Of a stretch of 64,000 bases of DNA, positions 48,101 to 55,933 are shown piece by piece. Source of the stretch: JANSWP01 sp041941305. Lineage in GTDB: Bacteria; Bacteroidota; Bacteroidia; Chitinophagales; Saprospiraceae. The notes beneath the pieces are model-generated. The model was not told the DNA's origin, searched no databases, and was given only the letters and a program-made list of their open reading frames with translations. Where the stretch lies: NCBI GenBank assembly GCA_041941305.1, contig JBGTQJ010000028.1:1-64000 (forward strand), given 5' to 3'. Position 1 is the stretch's first letter. Each line of letters opens with the position of its first letter. The translations under genes and the position numbers were made by a program.

Positions 48101-49303
48101 AATTTGGTGAAGAAAGGGATTTCCTTCTTCCACTGCCCAAATCCGATTGTTTTCATCTATTCTCAAACTGCGCATCGGTTTGATTAAGTCTTCTCCTGCC
48201 AACTTTATTTTAAATTGATTTTTTTGGGTTTTGAGCAGGTAAATTCCAAATTGTGTACTGACCCAAATGTTCCCCAAATTATCAAAATTAACATCATTGG
48301 CCCATCCAATATACTCATATTCTTCCCTAAGGCTACGCAGGGTCTGATTTTGCTTATCATAAATATAAGTACCATCTTCAGAAGTAAAAAAAGCTACATC
48401 GTCATCTGCTGCATAATGAGCAATCATGAAAAATGCAGAAAAGTCAAGACCAAGATTTGAATAAATAGATTGCAGTGAATCCTGAATCAATTCTCCTGAC
48501 TGAGTCACTTCCCAAAATTGATAACCGTCGTCTTGTAACTTTGTTCCTCTGAAACTTATCCAATTTTCATTTGGGCTGTTTGAATCATTATAGAAGAAAG
48601 TTAGATAATGAGTATTCTGGAGTGGAAAAGCATATTTTTCCAAGCCCTCCTCATTTACAGCGATTACATATCGAGGGCTATTTGCCGAACTTTCCTTCCG
48701 AGCAGTAAACCAAAACAAACCATTGGAAGACCAATGGAAATCTCTGATATCGTGGTACTTTTTCTTTAAAGGAACTTTTGAAAAGGAACCTTTTCCAAAA
48801 TAAAATACCAATTCACCTGCTCTTGTCATAAATACCAATTCTCTCTGGCTTGTAGTTGTAAAGCCTGAAATTTCACTGGATTTTAAATCTGTCTTTCCTT
48901 TTGAAAATGACTTGAAAGTTTGCACCTGATGTGAAACTGGATCGAAAATATCTATTTCCCGAAGCGTCGATTGATAGTTGGAATACGTTTTGGCATCATA
49001 GCCATGAAAAAGCCATAACAAACCGTCTTTATCTTCAAGGGCATTAGAGATAATATTGGTCTGTAATCCGTGTTTTTCTTTGGTATACCATTTAAAATTA
49101 TAGCCATCAAAGCAATTCAAACCATAATCAGTCCCAAACCACATTAACCCGTTTTGGTCTTGATGTGCAAAATGAACATTGCGGTGAGAAAGCCCTTCTT
49201 CAATCCCATAATGGGTGACATTCAACACAAGGTCTTGTGCAACTGAATGGTAAGAACCACTAATAGATAGCCAAATAGGTAGTATATAACCCAGAATTCT
49301 CAA
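45170..49303 (-). CDS. Hybrid two-component system sensor/AraC regulator (copy 2)
   Basis: The protein has 1,377 residues and is a paralogue of the next gene downstream, arisen by tandem duplication. Its order is the same: signal peptide (1-22, ending S-V-A-Q), Reg_prop propeller, Y_Y_Y domain, transmembrane helix (~795-815), HisKA with His862, HATPase with G-T-G-I-G-L, receiver with Asp1172, and AraC domain (last ~110 residues, R-Q-M-S-R-R-L-K-Q-L-T-G-L). The N-terminal sensor part is clearly more diverged between copies than the kinase and DNA-binding parts. That suggests different ligands but similar or overlapping operators. The predicted start is TTG at 49303, and copy 1 begins with the same TTGAGAA. 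An upstream in-frame TTG at 49363 would bury the signal peptide. It lies downstream of the sugar-binding lipoprotein, with a palindromic element between them. All catalytic residues are present. Confidence 0.9.
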   Translation of the reverse strand: MRILGYILPIWLSISGSYHSVAQDLVLNVTHYGIEEGLSHRNVHFAHQDQNGLMWFGTDYGLNCFDGYNFKWYTKEKHGLQTNIISNALEDKDGLLWLFHGYDAKTYSNYQSTLREIDIFDPVSHQVQTFKSFSKGKTDLKSSEISGFTTTSQRELVFMTRAGELVFYFGKGSFSKVPLKKKYHDIRDFHWSSNGLFWFTARKESSANSPRYVIAVNEEGLEKYAFPLQNTHYLTFFYNDSNSPNENWISFRGTKLQDDGYQFWEVTQSGELIQDSLQSIYSNLGLDFSAFFMIAHYAADDDVAFFTSEDGTYIYDKQNQTLRSLREEYEYIGWANDVNFDNLGNIWVSTQFGIYLLKTQKNQFKIKLAGEDLIKPMRSLRIDENNRIWAVEEGNPFLHQIDLNTDQESSFFTNNNRIYALELSDNGDLYFPTGNYLVSKLNQENFQTQSFKPLVEPKYGSDAWAYFEDADGELWAGYDNGQIALFGKERSQWIPLGKDENEHFLTYQFIENGSLFWIVTDAGLFLFDKATKATKARYWAGGEGKFNLPFDNLRHAYLEQDSMTFWLGTGGNGLIRFNSENGEYQQFTKSDGLSNNVIYAVYPDDYDNLWLSSDYGIMRFNKNNHHVNSYLTKDGISHNEFNRVSHYQSEDGTLFFGSLNGITIFHPKNFQADSIASNIPLVINQVQQFVSDENQLADKTIDVLVHHTITLAPGDPFFRIEFSLLTYDDVDKVQYAYKIEGVDQNWNYQKENYIRLSRLPYGRHELRIKGQASNGQWSNNELAIRVVVLKPFYLKTWFLVLAFLLIFSAIFVYNRFRTLQLKRQKAVLEEEVKRRTKTIREQAEELKSLERLKSRFFANVSHELRTPLTLMLGPINSLLKRNRKNNTDKQLLEFVQRNGQQLMKLTNEILDLSKLEANRLEVEEVPVKFNDYIKDLTAQFFSFGTSDRVHFEVENLSDSGLILLIDKNKFEKIIHNFLSNALKFTPPGGEVKLTIFETENNIQMSVKDSGRGIHEEDLPHIFDRFYQAKKETRIVEGGTGIGLSLCKELAQLLGGKVWAESEFGKGSIFYFEFPKKVSSEVPSRKVLREPEYKSSAQKEILSIKENGNGEIASLGTIAPKEQTKILIVEDNNDLRQYLQFLLTDYQVTTAENGKKGLEQLQNSEDYNLIISDLMMPVMDGFEFLEKVKSKDKWRHIPVLMLTAKVNIKSKLRALRIGVDDYLNKPFEEEELKARIENLLRNYNERIAYASTERKSKQEESKAVSEKAVIGKADAEWLQEVEHIFSKNLSDSKFKMDLVAFKLNLSQRQMSRRLKQLTGLSPSHYLQEMRLQTAKDFLLTGKYSTVKETGYAVGFKDTQYFSERFQVRFGLTPSSYLR

Positions 49304-49336
49304 AGTAGCCTGTAAGATGTTATTTGTATCAGAGCA

Positions 49337-49439
49337 TGTCTAAAATTTTTACGAACTGACAATCAATAGCTTATGGTTCTTGTGAAGAATAAATTTAGAC
49401 ATACGCTTAGTTTATTATGGCTATATTTATACAAAAATA
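49337..49439 (-). promoter_or_regulatory. Candidate -7 element and inverted repeat upstream of regulator copy 2
   Basis: The minus strand carries TATTTTTG at 49439-49432. Between it and the start lies an inverted repeat: atgtctaaaattt (49337-49349) and aaatttagacat (49391-49402), differing by one A. It could be an operator or a leader structure. No -33 TTTG was found at the expected spacing. Confidence 0.3.
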
Positions 49440-49575
49440 TAAACTCTAACAAGATTTAAACCCCTTCTTCTCTCTTTTTTTTCTAATCCTTTGGATTGTT
49501 CCACCTAAGTAACGACGAAACAAAATTCTTGCAGCTCTATAGGAATAATTTTACTTATACATAATTATGACTTGG

Positions 49576-49748
49576 TGCTTAGTACTCTGTAAATTAAGTA
49601 GCCTATCTTTTTGAGGAAGGTTATTTTTTGCAAGTGCGAGGCGAAAAACACAGCTATAGCCTTAGCTCTAGCGAGTATTTTCAACGAAGCAATTGCAAAA
49701 AAGAAGCCTTCAAAAGAATAAGATATTTAGTTTACAGAGTACTTAGTA
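49576..49748. repeat. Long imperfect palindrome (MITE-like) ending in the stop codon of the binding-protein gene
   Basis: The outer arms agtactctgtaaa (49581-49593) and tttacagagtact (49731-49743) are perfectly complementary. The inner arms ttttttgcaa (49624-49633) and ttgcaaaaaa (49693-49702) are also perfect, with aagg/cctt pairing beside them. The whole ~170 bp can fold into one long imperfect hairpin. Its right end overlaps the TAA at 49743-49745. It may terminate transcription of the lipoprotein gene, or be a small inverted-repeat element inserted at the gene end. No transposase is present. Confidence 0.55.
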
Positions 49749-51098
49749 ATGTTTCTTCAAAACCATTTTCATTTTCTCTGACATCGTTTTTACTGCTTCA
49801 TCAGTTGAAATTTCACCTTTCAGCATTTGGGCATAGACCGCAGCAATTTCGGGCGATAATTCCAAGTAATGGGGTGAGCGTGGGCGTTCTTTGCTTATCG
49901 GCATCACCTGCCTGGCAAAACTGGCAACAGGAGCTTGTGCTAAAAATTGTTCATCTGTGTATAACTTCCTTAAAACTGGCAGAATGCCGCCATTGATTGC
50001 TCGAAATTTTTGGGCATTTTCACTTGTCATGAATCGGATGAAAGCCCAGGCAGCTTTTTTCTTTTCTTCGCTCGATTTTGCAGCAATCATCAAATTCCAA
50101 CCTCCCAGGCAACTATAAGCAGTCATATTTCTGCCACTGGTAGGCAGTGGAGTCAAACCAATATTTTCAGCATTCACCTTTGCATCTTCACTTACCAAAA
50201 ATCCATATGCGCCAGCCCAAGAACGCATAAACACTGCATCGCCATTTTGGAAAGTTTCAGCAGCTTCTCGTTCCTTGTATTCATAAATATTAACTGGAAG
50301 AATGCCACTGTTTTTTAATTTTTCTATTTCCTTCAATCCACGTTTTGCCGCTTCACTATCCACAGCGATAATATTAGAATTAAAACCAGCTACATCAAAA
50401 TCAGCCGTGATTGGTAAGTCCCCAAACAAAATATTGCCTTCTGCATTCCAGATAAACTCACAGGCATTTGTCACTCCTCCTTCATAAGCTGCACCTTGAA
50501 AAACATAACCATATTTCGTATCCGCATTGCGCATCACATGCTTCGAAAATTCAATCAATTCATCCCAGGTTGCAGGAGGATAATCAATACCATTTTGTTT
50601 TAGCAAATCTTTCCGATAATAAAGAATGCCGGCATCAGTAAACCAGGGAACACCCCAAATTTTGAATTGATAACTCACAGATTCCATTGCCGCTTTAATA
50701 AAATCATTGGGTTCATAAGATTCAAAAAACAGATTTGATATTTCCTCTACTAAACCCTGCTTTGCCAATGCAGGTGTCCAAATAACATCTGTACCAACTA
50801 CATCTATGGAAGCATTTTTCAAATCTGCCAGCACCTCCTTGTATAATTCGTCCGTTGAGCGTGACCCTTTTTTCCAGGTCACCAGAATTTTGCCTTTATT
50901 TTCTTCATTGAATTTGTCAATCAAAGGCTGAACAGTTCCACCATCATCTGTCCCACCAGAAAAGACAATTTCAATCACTTGAGAATTTGATGACGAGGTC
51001 TGCGATTGACATCCAATAAATACCAACATCATGGCAGCTAAAAACAAAGACCAAATAATTTTTGAAAAAAACCCTGAGCGTAAAATTTGATGTTTCAT
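49743..51098 (-). CDS. Extracellular solute-binding lipoprotein, sugar family 1
   Basis: The protein has 451 residues and looks like a MalE/LpqY-type sugar-binding protein of ABC importers. Residues 1-29 are a lipoprotein signal peptide with lipobox F-I-G-C, so Cys30 would be lipidated. No acidic surface-export motif follows it, which favours a periplasm-facing protein. Motifs include W-G-V-P-W-F-T-D-A-G-I-L-Y-Y-R-K-D-L-L (~145-165), P-x-T-W-D-E-L (~178) and A-A-W-A-F-I-R-F-M-T-S (~355), all typical of family-1 binding proteins. No ABC permease or ATPase is encoded nearby. The next genes in the same direction are two hybrid sensor-regulators, so it may present a ligand to those sensors or work with a transporter elsewhere. 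The sugar is unknown. The ATG at 51098 gives the full signal peptide. Confidence 0.85.
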   Translation of the reverse strand: MKHQILRSGFFSKIIWSLFLAAMMLVFIGCQSQTSSSNSQVIEIVFSGGTDDGGTVQPLIDKFNEENKGKILVTWKKGSRSTDELYKEVLADLKNASIDVVGTDVIWTPALAKQGLVEEISNLFFESYEPNDFIKAAMESVSYQFKIWGVPWFTDAGILYYRKDLLKQNGIDYPPATWDELIEFSKHVMRNADTKYGYVFQGAAYEGGVTNACEFIWNAEGNILFGDLPITADFDVAGFNSNIIAVDSEAAKRGLKEIEKLKNSGILPVNIYEYKEREAAETFQNGDAVFMRSWAGAYGFLVSEDAKVNAENIGLTPLPTSGRNMTAYSCLGGWNLMIAAKSSEEKKKAAWAFIRFMTSENAQKFRAINGGILPVLRKLYTDEQFLAQAPVASFARQVMPISKERPRSPHYLELSPEIAAVYAQMLKGEISTDEAVKTMSEKMKMVLKKHY

Positions 51099-51775
51099 AC
51101 ACGTTTGTTTTGATGTGAAATTTGGATTTTCAGAGCTAAGTCAGGTAGTAAGTTCCTGCTTTCAAGATAAGTTTTTATAAAGTAAAAGGCAATGATTACA
51201 CTTGGTAAAAACATTATTATTTTCTAAATAGTAAGGACGAAAAAATCAGGATTGGATTTCAAGCCAAAGATTTTGATGGTAGACGAGGAACCAAGAGGGA
51301 ATATTTTCAAAATCAAGCGCTATGAAATAGGAGAAATCTTCCTGAAAATAGCTATTGGTGGTGTGTAAGCCAATGATATGAGTCGTTTTAGGCGCTATGC
51401 TTTATTGTTAATGAGGGAGCAACATTGAAAGAGCTACAAAAAGAATTGAAAGGGGGTAAAAGAAATTATTTTTCAATTCTACATCAAAAAAACATAAAAA
51501 AAATTTCCTTTCAGCTCCAGAGAATTCTAGAAATCTCCTTTTAGATCAAATCCAAAAACAAAATATTATTCTTATTTTTTGCAAAATTCAGAATAAAAAA
51601 TATAATATCTTTATAGAAAGTCTTCAATTTAAAAAAATATTTGGAATTAAGTTTGGAAGTTATCAAAATACTCACTTACCTTTGTTGTAAATTTTACACT
51701 AAGTGTTTTTTACGGATGAAATTTTAGCTAAAAAAGGACATACCGTTTTAAAATACTTAAAAATTACACCATAAA
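51099..51775. promoter_or_regulatory. Divergent intergenic region with promoter for the ATP-grasp cluster
   Basis: No gene is visible in these 677 bp, which are A/T-rich. On the plus strand TTTG (51652-51655) and TACCTTTG (51677-51684) are 21 nt apart. This is a good match to the Bacteroidota -33/-7 consensus, about 90 bp before the esterase start at 51776. The -7 octamer is identical to the one proposed for the barrel gene. No comparable pair was found for the leftward lipoprotein gene. The stretch 51240-51470 has short open frames but nothing recognisable. Confidence 0.5.
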
Positions 51776-52486
51776 ATGTACAAAGAAGAATTTTTCCAAT
51801 GGCATTCGCCTAGCCTTGGTATGGACATGAAAATGCTCGTTTTCGGACATTCCGGCTACCCCCTTATTCTTTTTCCTACCACTATGGGGCGTTATTATGA
51901 AGTGAAAGACATGAAATTAGTAAGCTCTGCAAAGTGGTTTTTGGAAAATGGCATGATTCAGATTTTTTGTCCAGACGGTATCAATAATTTAAGCTGGTAC
52001 AACAAAAATATTCACCCTGCCTATCGTGCCATGAATCACAATCAATATGATAAAATGTTGGTCACTGAATTGGTAGATAAGATTCGGTGGAATACTCCAA
52101 CGGGAAAAGTTGCTGTTGCAGGACCCAGTTTTGGTGGCTTTCATGCAGCCAATTTTGCGTTCAAACATCCCGAAATGGTTAGCCATTTATTTTCCATGAG
52201 CGGAGCCTTTAACATCAAGTCATTTATGGATGGCTATTATGATGACAATGTTTATTTTAATAATCCTGTCGATTATTTACCAGGTGCTAATCATCCTGAT
52301 TTGTGGAAAATGAAAATTGTGCTTGGCACATCTGAATGGGATATATTAAAATCAGAGAATGAACATTTCTCACATCTATTAAACCAAAAAGGCATTGCCC
52401 ATTGGTTGGATATGCGTGGATGGATTGAACATGATTGGCCACTTTGGCGCGAAATGTTCCCTCATTATCTTTCCTTAATGAATTAA
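51776..52486 (+). CDS. Putative esterase (alpha/beta hydrolase), first gene of ATP-grasp cluster
   Basis: The protein has 236 residues and no signal peptide, so it is probably cytoplasmic. The nucleophile elbow is G-P-S-F-G-G with Ser118. Asp189 in T-S-E-W-D and His219 in I-E-H-D-W complete a plausible catalytic triad. The overall pattern (L-I-L-F-P-T, F-C-P-D-G, W-Y-N-K) is that of the esterase D / PF00756-like group. The ATG at 51776 follows an A-rich leader without a Shine-Dalgarno sequence. An 82-bp gap separates it from the ATP-grasp gene in the same direction. In this setting it may release a product, remove a protecting group or act as an editing thioesterase/esterase. The substrate is unknown. 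A second member of the same superfamily closes the cluster at 57179-57982. Confidence 0.8.
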   Translation: MYKEEFFQWHSPSLGMDMKMLVFGHSGYPLILFPTTMGRYYEVKDMKLVSSAKWFLENGMIQIFCPDGINNLSWYNKNIHPAYRAMNHNQYDKMLVTELVDKIRWNTPTGKVAVAGPSFGGFHAANFAFKHPEMVSHLFSMSGAFNIKSFMDGYYDDNVYFNNPVDYLPGANHPDLWKMKIVLGTSEWDILKSENEHFSHLLNQKGIAHWLDMRGWIEHDWPLWREMFPHYLSLMN

Positions 52487-52568
52487 TTTTTGAGCAGTCT
52501 TTATCAGTTTTCTAATAAAATGACAACAAATAGAAAACTAATAAAGGACAACCCAAAACAGATTTCCA

Positions 52569-53573
52569 ATGAAGAAAATAGGTATTCTTTTTGGACAAGA
52601 GCGCAGTTTTCCTTACGCCTTTTGCGAACGAGTTAATCAAAAAAACGTTAAGGGTATCATTGCGGAGCCTCTATTGATTGAAGAAGTGATCCAAAATAAA
52701 GCGGTTGACTATGCTGTCATTATTGACCGAATTTCTCAGGATGTTCCTTTTTATCGAGCTTTCTTAAAAAATGCTGCCGCAACTGGTACAGCTGTCATCA
52801 ACAATCCATTCTGGTGGAGTGCTGATGAGAAATTTTTCAATAATATTTTAGCAGAGAAGATTGAAGTTCCGGTTCCAAAAACCGTTTTACTTCCTTCAAA
52901 GGAACATCCGGATGATACCTCTTCCGATTCTTTCTCAAACCTTAAATATCCATTAGATTGGGAAAAAATTGTCGATTATGTAGGAGGCTTCCCGGTTTTC
53001 ATGAAGCCATATGCAGGGGGAGGATGGAAAAGTGTTTATAAGCTAAACAATTATGAAGAACTGTGGAAAGCGCACAATGAAACAGGGCAATTGGTAATGA
53101 TGTTTCAGGAAGCTATCGAATTTGATGCTTATTTCCGCTGTTATTGTATTGGTGGAAAATATGTTCGTGTAATGCCTTACGAGCCCCGAAATCCACACCA
53201 TCTTCGCTATGATGCACACTTTGATGTTTCAGAAAAACTAATTAAAACTATTGAAGAATACACTTTGAAACTTAACCAGGGCTTGGGTTATGACTTCAAT
53301 ACCTGTGAATTTGCGGTAAGAGATGGAATTCCTTATGCAATTGATTTTGGGAATCCTGCTCCAGATGCTGACATTCATTCAGTTGGCCAGGAAAATTTTG
53401 AATGGGTTGTTGAAACAGCAGCAAATTACGCAATCGAAAGAGCAAAGGCGCATCAGGAAAACGAAATGAACCTTACCTGGGGAACTTTTATGCAGCAAGC
53501 AGTTAATACTAAAAGCAAAACTGACAAACAAATAAGTACAAAAACCCGAGCGAGTGCTAAGAGTATGTTATAA
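52569..53573 (+). CDS. ATP-grasp ligase, RimK-like
   Basis: The protein has 334 residues and should join a carboxylate, activated as acyl phosphate, to an amine. ATP-grasp features: Lys146 in F-P-V-F-M-K-P-Y-A-G-G-G (lysine plus glycine-rich flexible loop), F-Q-E-A-I-E-F-D-A-Y-F-R (~179-190), and the metal-binding end C-E-F-A-V-R-D-G (Glu247) followed by Y-A-I-D-F-G-N-P-A-P-D-A-D (Asp259, Asn262). The N-terminal ~100 residues form the usual pre-ATP-grasp domain (K-I-G-I-L-F-G start). The last ~35 residues are polar and lysine-rich, probably a flexible tail. It is the second gene of a co-directional cluster. Substrates cannot be named from sequence; peptide-like amide bond formation is the family expectation. 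Confidence 0.85.
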   Translation: MKKIGILFGQERSFPYAFCERVNQKNVKGIIAEPLLIEEVIQNKAVDYAVIIDRISQDVPFYRAFLKNAAATGTAVINNPFWWSADEKFFNNILAEKIEVPVPKTVLLPSKEHPDDTSSDSFSNLKYPLDWEKIVDYVGGFPVFMKPYAGGGWKSVYKLNNYEELWKAHNETGQLVMMFQEAIEFDAYFRCYCIGGKYVRVMPYEPRNPHHLRYDAHFDVSEKLIKTIEEYTLKLNQGLGYDFNTCEFAVRDGIPYAIDFGNPAPDADIHSVGQENFEWVVETAANYAIERAKAHQENEMNLTWGTFMQQAVNTKSKTDKQISTKTRASAKSML

Positions 53574-53665
53574 ATTCTATGATTGAGTGAAAGCGAGCAA
53601 ATTGATGGAAATTAAAACATACTCTAAGAAAAGAGCAGACAAAGAAATGGTGTAATTTAAAGCGT

Positions 53666-53695
53666 GAACGACGGAGGATTTTCCTTCGTTCGTTC
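53666..53695 (+). other. Hairpin between ATP-grasp and amidotransferase genes
   Basis: Arms 53666-53677 and 53683-53695 pair over 12 bp (one G-T pair, one bulged T) around the loop attttt-like sequence at 53678-53682. No clear T-run follows, so it is more likely a partial terminator or mRNA stability element within the 149-bp gap than a full stop. Confidence 0.45.
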
Positions 53696-53722
53696 CGTTT
53701 TCGGGTTTAAAAACAAGAAAAA

Positions 53723-54634
53723 ATGGTCAAATCTGTTAAAGTCGCAATTTTAGATTTGTACAATGGAGAACCCAATCAGGGGATGCGATGCATTAGAGAC
53801 ATCGTAAATGAATTTAAAGACCAGGTAAGCGCTGAAGTATTTGATGTTCGAGCAAAAAATGAGATTCCCGGAACAGACCATGATATTTATATATGCTCAG
53901 GTGGACCAGGCAATCCTCTAGAAGGAGATGGTATTTGGGATAAGCAATTTTACCAACTGATTCACGACTTGTGGAATTGGAATATTAGCGGTAAGTTTCC
54001 AAAAAAACATGTATTCTTTATTTGCCATTCTTTTCAAATGGCTTGTCATCTTTTTGGTGTGGGAACCGTTACCACGCGCAAGTCTGAAGCATTTGGCGTA
54101 TTCCCAATTCACAAGACAGAAACGGGGAAATCTGATGAATTACTTAAAAATTTGCCCAATCCTTTTTTCGGTGCAGATTTCAGAACCTATCAAGTGATTT
54201 CTCCTTTGCACAAGCGATTAGAAGACTTAGCCTCCAATATTCTGGCTTTAGAAAAAATACGTCCTCATATTGCCCTTGAACGGGCAGTTATGGCTATTCG
54301 ATTTTCCGATGAATTTTTTGGCGTACAATTTCATCCAGAGGCAGATGCTGAGGGAATGATAAAGCACTTTTCAGAAGAAAAAAGCAAAAAAGCGATTATC
54401 GAAACCAATGGAATTGAAAAATATGAACAAATAATGCAGGACTTAAAAAACCCTGAAAGAGTAGAATTAACCCAAAACACACTACTCCCTGGATTTATTA
54501 AAAATGCTATTTCGAAACTAAAAAAAGAAAAAATATTGCTTCACCAGTATAAAATAAAAACTGAATACAATAAGTATAATGGAATCATCAATCGTATTGA
54601 AACAGGTACAAACATTGTTATAAAAAACAGGTAA
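53723..54634 (+). CDS. Class-I glutamine amidotransferase-like protein
   Basis: The protein has 303 residues. The first ~225 form a class-I glutamine amidotransferase domain, which would hydrolyse glutamine and pass ammonia to a partner enzyme. S-G-G-P-G-N-P (59-65) matches the oxyanion region. Cys101 in F-F-I-C-H-S-F-Q is the nucleophile, and His204 and Glu206 in V-Q-F-H-P-E complete the triad. The elbow is unusual: G-x-C-x-G-x-Q is replaced by F-I-C-H-S-F-Q, so both glycines are missing. It could be a family-specific elbow or an altered hydrolase. The last ~75 residues are basic and unlike the core. It lies between two ATP-grasp genes, which makes ammonia supply for an amide the simplest reading. 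The ATG at 53723 follows an A-rich leader. Confidence 0.8.
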   Translation: MVKSVKVAILDLYNGEPNQGMRCIRDIVNEFKDQVSAEVFDVRAKNEIPGTDHDIYICSGGPGNPLEGDGIWDKQFYQLIHDLWNWNISGKFPKKHVFFICHSFQMACHLFGVGTVTTRKSEAFGVFPIHKTETGKSDELLKNLPNPFFGADFRTYQVISPLHKRLEDLASNILALEKIRPHIALERAVMAIRFSDEFFGVQFHPEADAEGMIKHFSEEKSKKAIIETNGIEKYEQIMQDLKNPERVELTQNTLLPGFIKNAISKLKKEKILLHQYKIKTEYNKYNGIINRIETGTNIVIKNR

Positions 54635-54711
54635 AAAAGTCTGTTTAAAACAATTTGATTTCGATACTTTTTATTCAGTCTTTATTTATCGCTACCTACT
54701 ATTCACACAAA

Positions 54712-55905
54712 ATGGTTTTTTCAGTCAGAAATGCCTATAACGCCCAATTTAACCAGCGGAAGTACAATAACTTTCTCCAGGACATTTACGCTGCCCATGA
54801 CCACGTCCCGAATTTTAGAATTTCTGAAACCCCTGTCTTTGTCAACAATGGACTAAAAACCAAGCTTTTTGAAGCTTGTGAAGAGATATCAAATGTCATC
54901 TGCAAGCCAAATTTCAAAGAGCTTTCACAAGGGGCTATTTTGCCTCAAAATGAGGTGCCCAATGAAGATGAACACACATTGTTTTTACAAATGGATTTTG
55001 GAATATGCAGAGATGTCATTGGCAATTTAACCCCTCAATTGATCGAAGTTCAAGGCTTCCCATCTTTATATTTTTTCCAAAACTTATTAGCTAATTCGTA
55101 TAGGAAGCGCTTCCACATTCCTGAAAATTACAGCCACCTTTTTGATGGTCTGGATTCCGAAAGCTATTTTGAACTTTTGCGAAAGAATATTCTTGATGGT
55201 AAAAACCCGGAAAATGTAATTCTATTGGAGGTAGAACCAGAAAAACAAGTTACAAAAATTGATTTCAAGGAAGCATCCAAAGTATTGGGTATTCCCGTTA
55301 AATGTGTTTCGGAAATCAAGAAAGAAGGGCGCGATGTATATTATTTGAATGAAAAAGGAAAAAAGGTTGGCGTAGAAAGAATTTTCAATCGTGTAATTTT
55401 TGATGAATTGGCAAATTATCCGCAACTGCCAAGGGAGTTTTATTTCACCGAAGAAGCCAATGTAGAATGGGCTGGGCATCCCAATTGGTATTTCAGAATC
55501 AGCAAACATACACTTCCACTTTTAAAAAGTCAATATGTTCCAGAGACTCAATTTTTAAATGAAGTCAAAGAAATACCTGCTGATTTGGAAAATTATGTTC
55601 TAAAACCGCTCTATTCCTTTGCAGGGACAGGTGTCATTGTGAATCTGAATCGCTATGATATCGAATCGATCAAGGATCGAGAAAATTATATTTTACAGAA
55701 AAAAGTAGCATACGCTCCTGTAGTAGAAACATTGAGCGAACCTGCCAAATGTGAAGTTAGAATGCTAATGATTTGGGAAAAAGGAAGCCCTAGCCCCCGT
55801 ATGGTTAATAATTTGGCGAGACTGACCAAAGGAGAAATGGTCGGAGTGAAATACAATAAAAATAAAGATTGGGTAGGCGGAAGTGTCGCCTTTTTCGAAA
55901 ATTAA
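54712..55905 (+). CDS. Divergent ATP-grasp-like protein
   Basis: I prefer the ATG at 54712 (397 residues). A TTG at 54655 would add 19 hydrophobic residues with no parallel in the cluster. The C-terminal third looks like an ATP-grasp core: Lys298 in Y-V-L-K-P-L-Y-S-F-A-G-T-G, Y-I-L-Q-K-K (326-331), then E-V-R-M-L-M-I-W (Glu348, Arg350) and M-V-N-N-L-A-R (Asn366, Arg370). The N-terminal two thirds contain I-E-V-Q-G-F-P-S-L-Y (111-120) and R-I-F-N-R-V-I-F-D-E-L (223-233). I do not recognise the exact family. The order of motifs differs from its two neighbours, and a circularly permuted or sugar-transfer-associated ATP-grasp is possible. The next gene starts 28 bp downstream, so the two are almost certainly co-transcribed. 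Confidence 0.7.
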   Translation: MVFSVRNAYNAQFNQRKYNNFLQDIYAAHDHVPNFRISETPVFVNNGLKTKLFEACEEISNVICKPNFKELSQGAILPQNEVPNEDEHTLFLQMDFGICRDVIGNLTPQLIEVQGFPSLYFFQNLLANSYRKRFHIPENYSHLFDGLDSESYFELLRKNILDGKNPENVILLEVEPEKQVTKIDFKEASKVLGIPVKCVSEIKKEGRDVYYLNEKGKKVGVERIFNRVIFDELANYPQLPREFYFTEEANVEWAGHPNWYFRISKHTLPLLKSQYVPETQFLNEVKEIPADLENYVLKPLYSFAGTGVIVNLNRYDIESIKDRENYILQKKVAYAPVVETLSEPAKCEVRMLMIWEKGSPSPRMVNNLARLTKGEMVGVKYNKNKDWVGGSVAFFEN

Positions 55906-55933
55906 ATTCTAATCACAAGCGAAAAAAAATCTT

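Noticed and set aside
49628..49996. Plus-strand open frame of 122 codons
   Set aside because: It arises from the palindromic element and antisense of the binding-protein gene. No family signature is seen.
51240..51470. Possible small gene in the divergent intergenic region
   Set aside because: Only a ~30-codon frame is open, with no motif. I treat the stretch as non-coding.
54655..54711. TTG start adding 19 residues to the third enzyme of the ATP-grasp cluster
   Set aside because: The extension is hydrophobic but too short and irregular for a signal peptide, and a good ATG follows at 54712.
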